A DNA stretch of 64,000 nucleotides from assembly GCA_003584705.1 (NCBI GenBank), contig AP018536.1:2976001-3040000 (forward strand). The letters are read 5' to 3'. The notes below the pieces were generated by a model that was not told the origin of the DNA, did not search any database, and saw nothing but the letters and a program-made list of their open reading frames with translations. The position numbers and the translations under genes are program-made. This DNA comes from Lachnospiraceae bacterium GAM79. GTDB taxonomy: Bacteria > Bacillota > Clostridia > Lachnospirales > Lachnospiraceae. This document shows positions 1 through 7,216 of the stretch, in pieces; within the stretch, counting starts at the first letter, position 1, and each line of letters opens with the position of its first letter.

Positions 1-667
1 CGGTCACCGTTCTGCCATGTGCATAGTAGACAGCTCCCAGAGAAGCCACACTGGCAGCACGCTGACGATTATTTGCAGCCGGAGCAAAGGAGCAGGGAAC
101 CTTCAGTTTCTGTAAGATCTGTTCCCTGTAGACCGGAACGCCGTCTCCTAAGAAGATCACTTCCCGTCCCAGACGGTTTAATTCCTCCACCAGCTCGTCC
201 ACGGCAATAGCGCACTGCTCTTTGATACTGTGCATCACAAGTTGATGTTCTGAGCTTTCCTTTTCCGGGATCTCCTCTTTACAGAACTCATAAATTCCGG
301 TATATACCTGATTCCTTCTGGCATCCATGATGGGACATACCAGCTTGTCCGTTCCCCAGAGGTTAAAAGCCAGTCCCTCCAGTGTCGGGACCTCTACCAG
401 CGGAAGGTTCAGTGCCAGTCCCAGTCCCTTTGCCGTAGCCGCCCCGATCCGAAGTCCGGTAAAAGAACCAGGTCCTGCGGAAATGGCAATCGCATCAATG
501 GTATGCAGATCCAGATCGATCATCTGCCGGATCTCATCCAGCATGGGTAATAATGTCTGGGAATGTGTTTTCTTGTAATCCGTGGTGTATTCCGCGATCA
601 GGACGTCATCCTCCACGATGGCGGCGCTGGCCACCAGTCCGGAACTGTCCAAAGCTAATATTTTCAT
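1..667 (-). CDS. tsaB: TsaB, t6A biosynthesis protein (3' end outside window)
   Basis: Non-catalytic partner of TsaD in the cytosolic complex that puts N6-threonylcarbamoyl on A37 of ANN-decoding tRNAs. The reading frame on the minus strand opens with MKILALDSSG and continues with the family's ISAGPGSFTGLR stretch at about residues 65-76, which is the typical ASKHA-fold signature of TsaB. The ATG (667-665) overlaps the TGA of tsaE by four bases (ATGA), so translation is probably coupled. About 222 codons are visible and the frame runs off the left edge, so the C-terminus is missing. Confidence in the family is high. Confidence 0.93.
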   Translation of the reverse strand, partial: MKILALDSSGLVASAAIVEDDVLIAEYTTDYKKTHSQTLLPMLDEIRQMIDLDLHTIDAIAISAGPGSFTGLRIGAATAKGLGLALNLPLVEVPTLEGLAFNLWGTDKLVCPIMDARRNQVYTGIYEFCKEEIPEKESSEHQLVMHSIKEQCAIAVDELVEELNRLGREVIFLGDGVPVYREQILQKLKVPCSFAPAANNRQRAASVASLGAVYYAHGRTVT

Positions 668-1140
668 ACTGTAGTCCTCTCCTCAATCGTGATCCGGCGG
701 TAATCAAAGCCTTTCTCCAGATCCTTTTCTATGGTCACCTGCCTGTAATGTTCCGGCAGGATCTCTTCGATCAGATTCGCCCACTCGATCAGGCAAAGTC
801 CTTCCCCGTAAAAACAATCCTCATAGCCAATCTCCTCCATCTCCTCAACATCGCCAATACGATAGACATCAAAATGGTAAAAGGGCATACGTCCTTCCTC
901 GTAGATCTGCACAATGGTAAAGGTCGGGCTGTTCACCGGCTCCGTGATTCCGAGGCCATCTGCCACACCTTGGGTAAATACGGTCTTGCCTACTCCCAGA
1001 TCACCGATCAGCGTGTAGACCTGTCCGGGAAGTGCTTCCCTGCCGATCCGCTGTCCCAGTGCAAAGGTCTCTTCCGCACTGTGGGTCTCTATGATCTCTT
1101 TTTTGCATTCTCTGTTATCTGCTGAATCGCCTGTTGTCAT
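664..1140 (-). CDS. tsaE: TsaE, ATPase of the t6A tRNA modification complex
   Basis: P-loop ATPase that regulates the TsaB-TsaD complex in t6A synthesis. Of 158 residues, the Walker A GDLGVGKT lies at about 46-53, followed by the family motif VNSPTFTIVQIY (about 69-80) and the LIEWANL segment near residue 117, all characteristic of TsaE/YjeE. Length is normal for the family. It is the first gene of a tsaE-tsaB pair with a four-base stop/start overlap. In related Firmicutes rimI and tsaD often follow; here that part would be outside the window. Confidence 0.95.
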   Translation of the reverse strand: MTTGDSADNRECKKEIIETHSAEETFALGQRIGREALPGQVYTLIGDLGVGKTVFTQGVADGLGITEPVNSPTFTIVQIYEEGRMPFYHFDVYRIGDVEEMEEIGYEDCFYGEGLCLIEWANLIEEILPEHYRQVTIEKDLEKGFDYRRITIEERTTV

Positions 1141-1204
1141 TTTCCTTACGCTTTCTATTGTTACATGTTACGTGTTACGGTTATGCAGTTACTGTTACTT
1201 TTTA

Positions 1205-1312
1205 TATAATTCGTAACTATTCGGAGCCATGCAAAACTGCGTTCTGCGAATGCCTGCATACAGACAGATAAGCAGTTTTATATGGCGAAGTAACCACATG
1301 CTCTATTCTTCT
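1205..1312. repeat. Dispersed foldback repeat, family A copy 1
   Basis: The segment begins AACTATTCGGAGCCATGC and folds back on itself: GCCAT plus AAAACTGC pair with GCAGTTTT plus ATGGC (about 13 pairs with a small internal bulge). The same opening sequence, with one or two changes, starts the hairpin near 5768, and GAGCCATGCAAAA recurs near 19170. It lies between the YcxB-like gene and tsaE. Function is unknown; this is inferred to be one member of a dispersed family. Confidence 0.6.
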
Positions 1313-1327
1313 GCTGTATCCATGCAT

Positions 1328-1804
1328 CTAGCTGCGGATCTTCACTTTTGTGGGCGGCATATGGGTGGAAATCATTTCAATAACGTCCGTTGTCTTATCC
1401 TGCATCTGACTTTTAGGAAAAATTGTTGCATTATTTTTCGCCGTATACACAATGATGCTGCGTCCGGTGGATACCGCTTTCAAGCAATCCTCCCATTTCT
1501 GACAGGTGGAGCTGTCCCCCTGGGAGATGGTAATGCCGTTCTCATCCAACACATAATGCAGCGGTTCCTTGAAGACCGGATTGTTTACTGCCTGCTGTTT
1601 GCTCTTGATATAGAGTGTCCATGGGAGATATAACAGAATCACCACGCCAAGAATCAGATAGATCCAGTACTGTCTCGAGATGCCCACGATCACGCCCAAA
1701 GCTCCAATCACCGCTCCCAGAAGTCCGGACACACTGTTGTAGCTGTGCCGCAATAAAAAGTCATATAAATCCCCCGATGTAATCTTCACATCCAATTCTA
1801 CCAT
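1328..1804 (-). CDS. YcxB-like small membrane protein
   Basis: 158-residue protein. Two hydrophobic segments at about residues 26-44 and 46-66 form a membrane hairpin, followed by a soluble C-terminal half containing YVLDENGITISQGDS, the pattern seen in YcxB-like proteins of Firmicutes, where a strand-rich PH-like domain follows two transmembrane helices. No catalytic motif is visible. It stands alone, with the foldback repeat downstream and about 220 bp of non-coding DNA upstream. Function is unknown; the family assignment is by sequence pattern only. Confidence 0.7.
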   Translation of the reverse strand: MVELDVKITSGDLYDFLLRHSYNSVSGLLGAVIGALGVIVGISRQYWIYLILGVVILLYLPWTLYIKSKQQAVNNPVFKEPLHYVLDENGITISQGDSSTCQKWEDCLKAVSTGRSIIVYTAKNNATIFPKSQMQDKTTDVIEMISTHMPPTKVKIRS

Positions 1805-1940
1805 AATGAGTTCTTTCCTTATAATAATGTGACTGCATAGTTACTTGCTATTACAATCCCATCCCCACCATCCGGCGACTGCGCATAGGATTGCATACTA
1901 TAGAGAACATTATAAATTTTTTCCCATAAAAAAGCAAGTA

Positions 1941-1981
1941 AAGAACCGCAGGGATTCCAATATCTGTGACCTGCGGTTCTT
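1941..1981 (-). terminator. Intrinsic terminator of the export operon
   Basis: Perfect 12-bp stem AAGAACCGCAGG / CCTGCGGTTCTT with a 17-nt loop, 45 bp beyond the stop of the permease gene. On the minus strand it is followed by a run of T after a short gap. Confidence 0.8.
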
Positions 1982-2025
1982 ATAGTTTGCATTTTATTTA
2001 ATTATGATTTAACTTTTATCGCATA

Positions 2026-3240
2026 TTATTCATGCCGTAATGCTTCGATAGGGCTTAATTTCGCTGCCTTTTTCGCCGGATAAATTCCAAAGAAAATACC
2101 TACAGCCGAGGAGAACATACTGGCTCCCAGCACCGTACCCACACTCACCTTTGCGGTAAATCCAATCAGGCTGCAGATTCCAAAGGCTCCTGCCACACCG
2201 ATCAGAATACCGATCAGGCCGCCCAGCAGGGTAATGATGGCGGATTCCGACAGAAACTGTAACAGGATGGATCCGGTCCTGGCTCCCAGAGATTTCCGGA
2301 TACCGATCTCTCTGGTACGCTCTGTCACGGATACCAGCATAATGTTCATAACGCCGATACCACCCACCAGCAGGGAGATGGCTGCTACAAATACCACAAA
2401 AATGGTGATGTAGCTTAAGATCTGATCCATCTGGCTCATAATATCATTAAAGTTCTGTACTAAGATGGCGTTCTGTCCTCTGACACCGTGGCGGTTCTCC
2501 AACAATCTCACCACATCCTTCGCCACCTGAGAGGCATTGTCCGCACCATCACTGACGATCAGCAGGTCCGTGTAATCCACATAGAATCCATACCCCTCAG
2601 AAATTGTGGAGATAGGTGCCTCCATGGTCACCGTACCGTTTCCTCCCATTCCGAACAGCTTCGATGCGTTGTCCTTACGGATACCAACGATCGTAAATTC
2701 CTGTGTCACTCCATACAACGTATAATCAAAACTCATTCCGATCACATTGGTATTACCAAACAGCGTTTTCGCGCTGCTCTCTGTAATGACACAGACCTTA
2801 TTCGCCGTATAATAATCCGAATCGGTAAAATAACGTCCCTTGATGATCGGATCCTGGCTCGAATATTCCAGTCCCGCCTTACCGAAAGTTGCAGCAGCAT
2901 CAAAGGTTCCCTTTCTGCCGGTGGCGCTTCCGCTGAAACTCCAGGACGGTGTTACCGCCTTGACATTAGGGACCTTCTCCTGAATGGCATCCATATCCTC
3001 TTCGGTAAATATCACTTCCGTACCGTTTTCTGCGGTATCGTTGCTATAAACTGCGATCTGGCCGCCCGCCATGGAATTCAATTCTCCGTTGATACCACTT
3101 TTTACGCCGTTACCGATGGAAATGATCATGATGACGGAGGAAATACCAATGATAATGCCCAGCATGGTCAGGATCGAACGTCCTTTATTACTGCGGATAT
3201 TCATCAATGCAATTTTGATGTATTCCCATACTTGTGTCAT
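2026..3240 (-). CDS. MacB-type ABC transporter permease
   Basis: 404-residue membrane subunit of a MacB/FtsX-type exporter. The N-terminal helix at about residues 18-40 sits in the family's SKGRSILTMLGIIIG motif. A large extracytoplasmic domain (about 45-275) follows, then three C-terminal helices (about 280-300, 330-355, 365-390) with the usual VTERTREIGIRKSLGA motif between the first two. It is the last gene of ATPase-adaptor-permease, 11 bp after the adaptor. Such tripartite sets export peptides, toxins or antibiotics; the substrate cannot be told from sequence. Confidence 0.93.
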   Translation of the reverse strand: MTQVWEYIKIALMNIRSNKGRSILTMLGIIIGISSVIMIISIGNGVKSGINGELNSMAGGQIAVYSNDTAENGTEVIFTEEDMDAIQEKVPNVKAVTPSWSFSGSATGRKGTFDAAATFGKAGLEYSSQDPIIKGRYFTDSDYYTANKVCVITESSAKTLFGNTNVIGMSFDYTLYGVTQEFTIVGIRKDNASKLFGMGGNGTVTMEAPISTISEGYGFYVDYTDLLIVSDGADNASQVAKDVVRLLENRHGVRGQNAILVQNFNDIMSQMDQILSYITIFVVFVAAISLLVGGIGVMNIMLVSVTERTREIGIRKSLGARTGSILLQFLSESAIITLLGGLIGILIGVAGAFGICSLIGFTAKVSVGTVLGASMFSSAVGIFFGIYPAKKAAKLSPIEALRHE

Positions 3241-3251
3241 GGATCCGCCTC

Positions 3252-4823
3252 CTACTGTTCCATGGGCACAGCCGTTACTGCCATGCCCTCCTCCAGGCTG
3301 ATACCCGTGAGGCTGTTCACTATGATCTGGTCTTCCTCGGTAATGCCATCCAGGACCTCTGTGTATTCATCGGAGGAAATTCCGCAGGTAATTGCCCTCT
3401 TGACTACCATGCCGTTCTCGATCACATAGAGGAAATCTCCATTTTTATCCGCATTGATCGCTTCTACCGGGATCAACAATGTATCCTGTGCACTGTTGGT
3501 ATGTACGGTCAGCTTAGCATCCAGTCCGAGGATGATCTTGTCATCCGGGTTAGTCAGATGTACTTCTACCCCTACCATGGGCGTATTGGATGCGTTCAGT
3601 GTTGCCATACGATTGATCTTACTGATCTCGCCTTCGTATTTATTGCCGGAGATGGTAATATCTACTTTCTGCCCGATGGCAAGTTTTGCCACATCGGACT
3701 TGGAAGCATCAAAGGAAACTTTCACATTCTGGCTGCTCTCCAGTGTGATCAGCTGTGCTCCTTCTGTTACGCTGGCTCCGGAGACACCGGTACACTCCGT
3801 TACAATACCGTCAAAGTCCGCAACAATTCCTTTTTTCGCCGCATCGTACTGTTCCTGTGCCTCCTGATAGGTCAGCTGTGCCAGATCCTTATCTGCCGCA
3901 TAGGCTTGCGACTGATAGCCATTCAGGATCGTTCCCTCACTGCTGCCCTTCTGGCTCTGCATCTCGGCCTTGTAATTTTCACATTCCGTAATATGCTCCT
4001 GCACGGTAGCGATCTCATTCTGCATACTCACTACATAATCACTGGAATTAGCAATAGACTGCACGTAAGAATTTCTGGCCTGACTGCTGCTGATATCCTG
4101 TAATTCCTTATTGATTTCCTTGGCCCGTTCTGCTGTCACACCGTCCTGCAGTTCTTTGTTTAGGTCTGCCGCTTTTCTGCTCAGATCGTAGCTCTCCTCA
4201 GACAACTGTCTCTGGGTCTCCCTCTGGCTCGTACTCAGTTTATCCTGCAGTTCCTTGAGATATGCCTTGTAATCGGTAAGCTGCTGATCCAACACTGCTA
4301 GATTGGTATTGGCCTCATTCAGTTTTGCTGTACTTTTGCTGTTCTCTGTCATAGTACTGTTATAAGAAGCATTACTCTTATCCTGCTGTAAGGACGCCTC
4401 CTGCAGGCGCTGTTCCATCTGATCCATGTCGTAGGTCATCAGGACATCTCCTGCCTTGACGGCATCTCCGGCTGCCACATTGATCTCGCTTAATCTTCCG
4501 CTGACCGGAGCAAATAAAACGGTCTTTTCCTCACTGGCTACTTTTCCGCTGGTGCTGACATTTTCTTCGATGTCTCCGCGAAATGCATTAGTGGTGCTTA
4601 CCATCACTCCAGCATTGCCGGAAAACGCACAGCTTACCATGCGTATCACGATCAGTACAATTATGATAGCCGCAATAATAACAGGTGCTTTTTTACGCTT
4701 TTTGCCTGGGTTCTTTGCCTTCTGTTCCTTTTTTGCTTCTTTTTGCTTTCTCTTTTCTGCTTTCTTCATTTCCTTGACTTTTTTAGCACTCAGTGCCTGT
4801 TCTGTTTTTTCCTGCTGTTCCAT
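3252..4823 (-). CDS. HlyD-family adaptor of the MacB-type exporter
   Basis: 523-residue membrane-fusion-type adaptor. A lysine-rich cytoplasmic tail (about 12-47) precedes one membrane helix (about 48-66). A lipoyl/barrel-sandwich half follows (VLFAPVSGRLSEINVAAGDAV), then a long coiled coil (about 130-325), the second half-motif GIVADFDGIVTECTGV, and a beta-barrel domain to the end. Gram-positive relatives bridge the permease and the cell wall. The gene lies between the ATPase and permease genes on the same strand. The basic tail is longer than usual and may hold it near the membrane face. Confidence 0.92.
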   Translation of the reverse strand: MEQQEKTEQALSAKKVKEMKKAEKRKQKEAKKEQKAKNPGKKRKKAPVIIAAIIIVLIVIRMVSCAFSGNAGVMVSTTNAFRGDIEENVSTSGKVASEEKTVLFAPVSGRLSEINVAAGDAVKAGDVLMTYDMDQMEQRLQEASLQQDKSNASYNSTMTENSKSTAKLNEANTNLAVLDQQLTDYKAYLKELQDKLSTSQRETQRQLSEESYDLSRKAADLNKELQDGVTAERAKEINKELQDISSSQARNSYVQSIANSSDYVVSMQNEIATVQEHITECENYKAEMQSQKGSSEGTILNGYQSQAYAADKDLAQLTYQEAQEQYDAAKKGIVADFDGIVTECTGVSGASVTEGAQLITLESSQNVKVSFDASKSDVAKLAIGQKVDITISGNKYEGEISKINRMATLNASNTPMVGVEVHLTNPDDKIILGLDAKLTVHTNSAQDTLLIPVEAINADKNGDFLYVIENGMVVKRAITCGISSDEYTEVLDGITEEDQIIVNSLTGISLEEGMAVTAVPMEQ

Positions 4824-4930
4824 GATCCCTCACTTATGATCCTTTCTATATTCATTCATACTCTTATCTTTTCATAATTTGTTAGCCGTGACCGGCGGCA
4901 TGGCATTGCATGTGAAAGATTTATTTTCCA

Positions 4931-5650
4931 CTACGCTCCTGCTGTCTGCAGCTCCTCCACCGGAACGATCTGTCCGGAATCGGATTCCACTTTGCCGTCC
5001 TTGATCTTGATCACCCGTTTTGCCTGTGCCGCAATATCATTGTCATGGGTGATCAGGATGACTGTTCTTCCCTCATTATGTAAACCTTTCAGAATATCCA
5101 TGATCTCTTTTGTGGAATTGGAGTCCAGATTGCCGGTAGGTTCATCCGCCAGGATCACCGGTGGTGCCTGGGCAATAGCTCGGGCAATGGCCACTCTCTG
5201 CTGTTGTCCTCCCGACATCTCCGAAGGCTTATGATCCATACGGTGTTCCAGTCCCACCTTTTTCAGTGCTTCTCTGGAAAGCTCCTGCCGTACACTTCTG
5301 GATACTCCCCGGTAGATCAGTGGCAGTTCTACATTTTCCACCGCAGTCAGATTGGGGATCAGATTGAATCCCTGGAAAATAAAGCCGATCTCCCGGTTGC
5401 GGATATCCGACAGTTCATCGTCTGTCAATGCGGATACATCCTGTCCATGGAGCCAATATTCTCCACTGGTGGGCACATCCAGGCATCCCAGCATATTCAT
5501 CAGCGTGGACTTACCGCTTCCGGAATGTCCGATGATGGCCACAAATTCCTGTTCGTCGATGGTCAGGCTCACATGATCCAATGCCCGCACCTCATTTTCC
5601 CCGGGATTGTAAACCTTGCACACATCTTTGATCTCTACTAATGCACTCAT
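4931..5650 (-). CDS. ABC transporter ATP-binding protein (MacB/LolD type)
   Basis: 239-residue nucleotide-binding subunit. Walker [10 protein letters not shown] is at 41-49, the Q-loop is in [15 protein letters not shown], the signature is SGGQQQR, Walker B is [13 protein letters not shown] and the switch histidine is in ITHDND. These match the MacB/LolD subfamily that works with FtsX-like permeases. It opens the three-gene exporter operon, behind a good promoter at 5718-5746. No two-component or bacteriocin gene is adjacent, so the inducing signal and substrate are unknown. Confidence 0.95.
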   Translation of the reverse strand: MSALVEIKDVCKVYNPGENEVRALDHVSLTIDEQEFVAIIGHSGSGKSTLMNMLGCLDVPTSGEYWLHGQDVSALTDDELSDIRNREIGFIFQGFNLIPNLTAVENVELPLIYRGVSRSVRQELSREALKKVGLEHRMDHKPSEMSGGQQQRVAIARAIAQAPPVILADEPTGNLDSNSTKEIMDILKGLHNEGRTVILITHDNDIAAQAKRVIKIKDGKVESDSGQIVPVEELQTAGA

Positions 5651-5717
5651 TCCTCACATACTCCCATTTCATGATACATTTTCTGTGTATTCTTCATTGT
5701 GTCACTGTACTGTTTGC

Positions 5718-5746
5718 ATAATACAATAATATCTATTGAGTGTCAA
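5718..5746 (-). promoter_or_regulatory. Sigma-A-type promoter of the export operon
   Basis: On the minus strand TTGACA (5746-5741), 17-bp spacer, TATTAT (5723-5718), about 70 bp upstream of the ATPase start. Confidence 0.75.
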
Positions 5747-5767
5747 CACATTTCTATAAGTATTTGC

Positions 5768-5835
5768 AACTATTCAGAGTCATGCAAAAGGAAAGCTCTG
5801 GAAGGGCGATTTTGCGCATGCGGTTCTGAATAGTT
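5768..5835. repeat. Dispersed foldback repeat, family A copy 2
   Basis: A single long hairpin: AACTATTCAGA at 5768-5778 pairs with TCTGAATAGTT at 5825-5835, and the arms continue inward through CATGCAAAA / TTTTGCGCATG. It shares its first 22 bases, with about two changes, with copy 1. It sits between two divergent promoters (export operon and ribU) and has no T-run, so it is not an ordinary terminator. Confidence 0.65.
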
Positions 5836-5899
5836 ATTACAGCTACTATAACAGGGAAATCCGAAAAAAATGTTGGGAAAATTCTAAAGATTTTCTATA

Positions 5900-5928
5900 T
5901 TGACAATATGTTCACAAAGTGTTATATT
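5900..5928 (+). promoter_or_regulatory. Sigma-A-type promoter of ribU
   Basis: TTGACA (5900-5905), 17-bp spacer, TATATT (5923-5928). It would start transcription just ahead of the FMN riboswitch. Confidence 0.8.
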
Positions 5929-5942
5929 CCATGCATAAGGTA

Positions 5943-6076
5943 AAGTTCTTCAGGGTTGGGTGCAATTCCCTACTGGCGGTAATAGGTCATCCTTAAGTCC
6001 GCGACCCGCAGATGCATTCTGCGGCTGATCCGGTGTGAATCCGGAACCAACAGTACAGTCTGGATGAAAGAAGACG
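5943..6076 (+). promoter_or_regulatory. FMN riboswitch (RFN element)
   Basis: Contains the ordered conserved blocks of the RFN element: CTTCAGGGTTGGGTGCAATT, CCCTACTGGCGGTAATAG, AGTCCGCGACCCGC, GATCCGGTGTGAATCC and the closing GTCTGGATGAAAGAAGA. It is followed by an intrinsic terminator and a riboflavin transporter gene, so the expected logic is premature termination when FMN is plentiful. Confidence 0.95.
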
Positions 6077-6104
6077 TATCACTTATATTTTTTGTGATAC
6101 CCAT

Positions 6105-6136
6105 GCCCCGGAAGCTTGTATTCCGGGGCTTTTTTT
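6105..6136 (+). terminator. Riboswitch-controlled terminator
   Basis: Stem GCCCCGGAA / TTCCGGGGC followed by seven T residues, 42 bp before the ribU start. It is placed as the expression platform of the FMN riboswitch. Confidence 0.9.
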
Positions 6137-6177
6137 GAAGACTTTCCTTGATTTTCTCATAGGAAAGGAGTTCTGAA

Positions 6178-6915
6178 ATGAACAAATTAATGCAAACTGT
6201 AACTGAAAATGTGGCCTATGTAGTCATCTTCCTAGCGGTCATCGTTGGTTGTTTCCTGGTGGCTGTGGTGCTGGAAAAGAGTGCCCAGAAGAAAAACGGA
6301 GTTTCTGAGCCGATCTTCAACACCAGAAAGCTTGCCATGATCGGTATGTTCTCCGCCATCGCCATGATCCTGCATGTGCTGGACTTCCCCATCTTTTTTG
6401 CCCCCGGCTTCTATAAAATGGACTTCAGTGAGCTGCCGATCTTAGTCGGTTCCTTTGCTTTCGGTCCCGTAGCAGGTGTCATGATGGAATTCGTGAAGAT
6501 ACTGCTGAAGCTGTGCATAAAAGGTACGTCTACCGCTTTCATCGGCGATCTGGCGAACTTCGTGGTGGGCTGCAGCCTGATCATCCCCGCTTCCGCTGTG
6601 TATTCCTTTAAGAAAACTAAGAAAAATGCCATCCTTGCCTGCATTGCCGGTACACTGGTCATGACCGTATTTGGCACCGCATTCAATGCCGTATATCTGC
6701 TTCCCGCGTTCTCCAAATTCTACGGAATGCCTCTGGATGCCATCCTGGCAATGGGTACCGAGGTCAATCCGCTGGCAAAGGAAGGCAGCATTGTAAGCTT
6801 CGTGGTGGCATGTGTGGCTCCCATGAATCTCATCAAGGGAACGCTGGTCTCTGTTGTGACACTGCTCATCTACAAGCCTTTAAGCCCTATTATCAAAACA
6901 GGTCATAAGGCATAA
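6178..6915 (+). CDS. ribU: RibU, substrate-binding subunit of the ECF riboflavin transporter
   Basis: 245-residue integral membrane protein with about six hydrophobic segments. It captures riboflavin and passes it to the shared EcfAAT energising module, which is not in this window. The region RKLAMIGMFSAIAMILHVLDFPIFF followed by GFYKMDFSELPILVGSFAFGPVAG is the RibU fingerprint. An extra N-terminal helix (about 10-35) precedes the core. RBS AAAGGAG is about 9 bp before the ATG. The upstream FMN riboswitch confirms the substrate. Monocistronic, closed by a long hairpin. Confidence 0.95.
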   Translation: MNKLMQTVTENVAYVVIFLAVIVGCFLVAVVLEKSAQKKNGVSEPIFNTRKLAMIGMFSAIAMILHVLDFPIFFAPGFYKMDFSELPILVGSFAFGPVAGVMMEFVKILLKLCIKGTSTAFIGDLANFVVGCSLIIPASAVYSFKKTKKNAILACIAGTLVMTVFGTAFNAVYLLPAFSKFYGMPLDAILAMGTEVNPLAKEGSIVSFVVACVAPMNLIKGTLVSVVTLLIYKPLSPIIKTGHKA

Positions 6916-6963
6916 TAAAGATCTATTTCACTTTTCGTATCGTTTGGTGTTATTGGTTATAAA

Positions 6964-7021
6964 ATCATAAGAAGAAAGAGGAATAACATTTTGCTGTGTT
7001 ATCCCTCTTTCTTCTTATGAT
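6964..7021. terminator. Long hairpin after ribU
   Basis: 25-bp stem (6964-6988 with 6997-7021, one mismatch) around an 8-nt loop, just downstream of ribU. The A-rich/T-rich arms contain no long U tract after the 3' arm, but the strength and position suit transcription termination, possibly for both strands. Confidence 0.6.
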
Positions 7022-7214
7022 AATACGATGTTGGGGTCAAAAGCCCCCGACTTTGATGCCTGCGGATTGTTCCGTGCTACGCACTCCCACTTCTCCGCTC
7101 CGCTTCGGTCCGTGCTAAACATGTGCCACTGGCACATGTTTAGCACCCTACCCTCTATTCGCATATCGTGGGATTATCATCCCACTTTTATGCTCATATC
7201 GGGGCGGGTCATAA
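7022..7214. repeat. Dispersed intergenic repeat, family B copy 1 (longest)
   Basis: Starts with GGGGTCAAAAGCCCCC, runs through GGATTGTTCCGTGC, and holds a 17-bp-arm palindrome at 7112-7146 (GTGCTAAACATGTGCCA and its complement) and a small hairpin GTGGGATTATCATCCCAC. It ends next to the tex stop codon. Parts of it recur at 13040-13140, 17152-17219 and 44914-44942. No coding sense is seen. Probably a non-autonomous element or a recurring transcript-end structure. Confidence 0.6.
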
Positions 7215-7216
7215 TA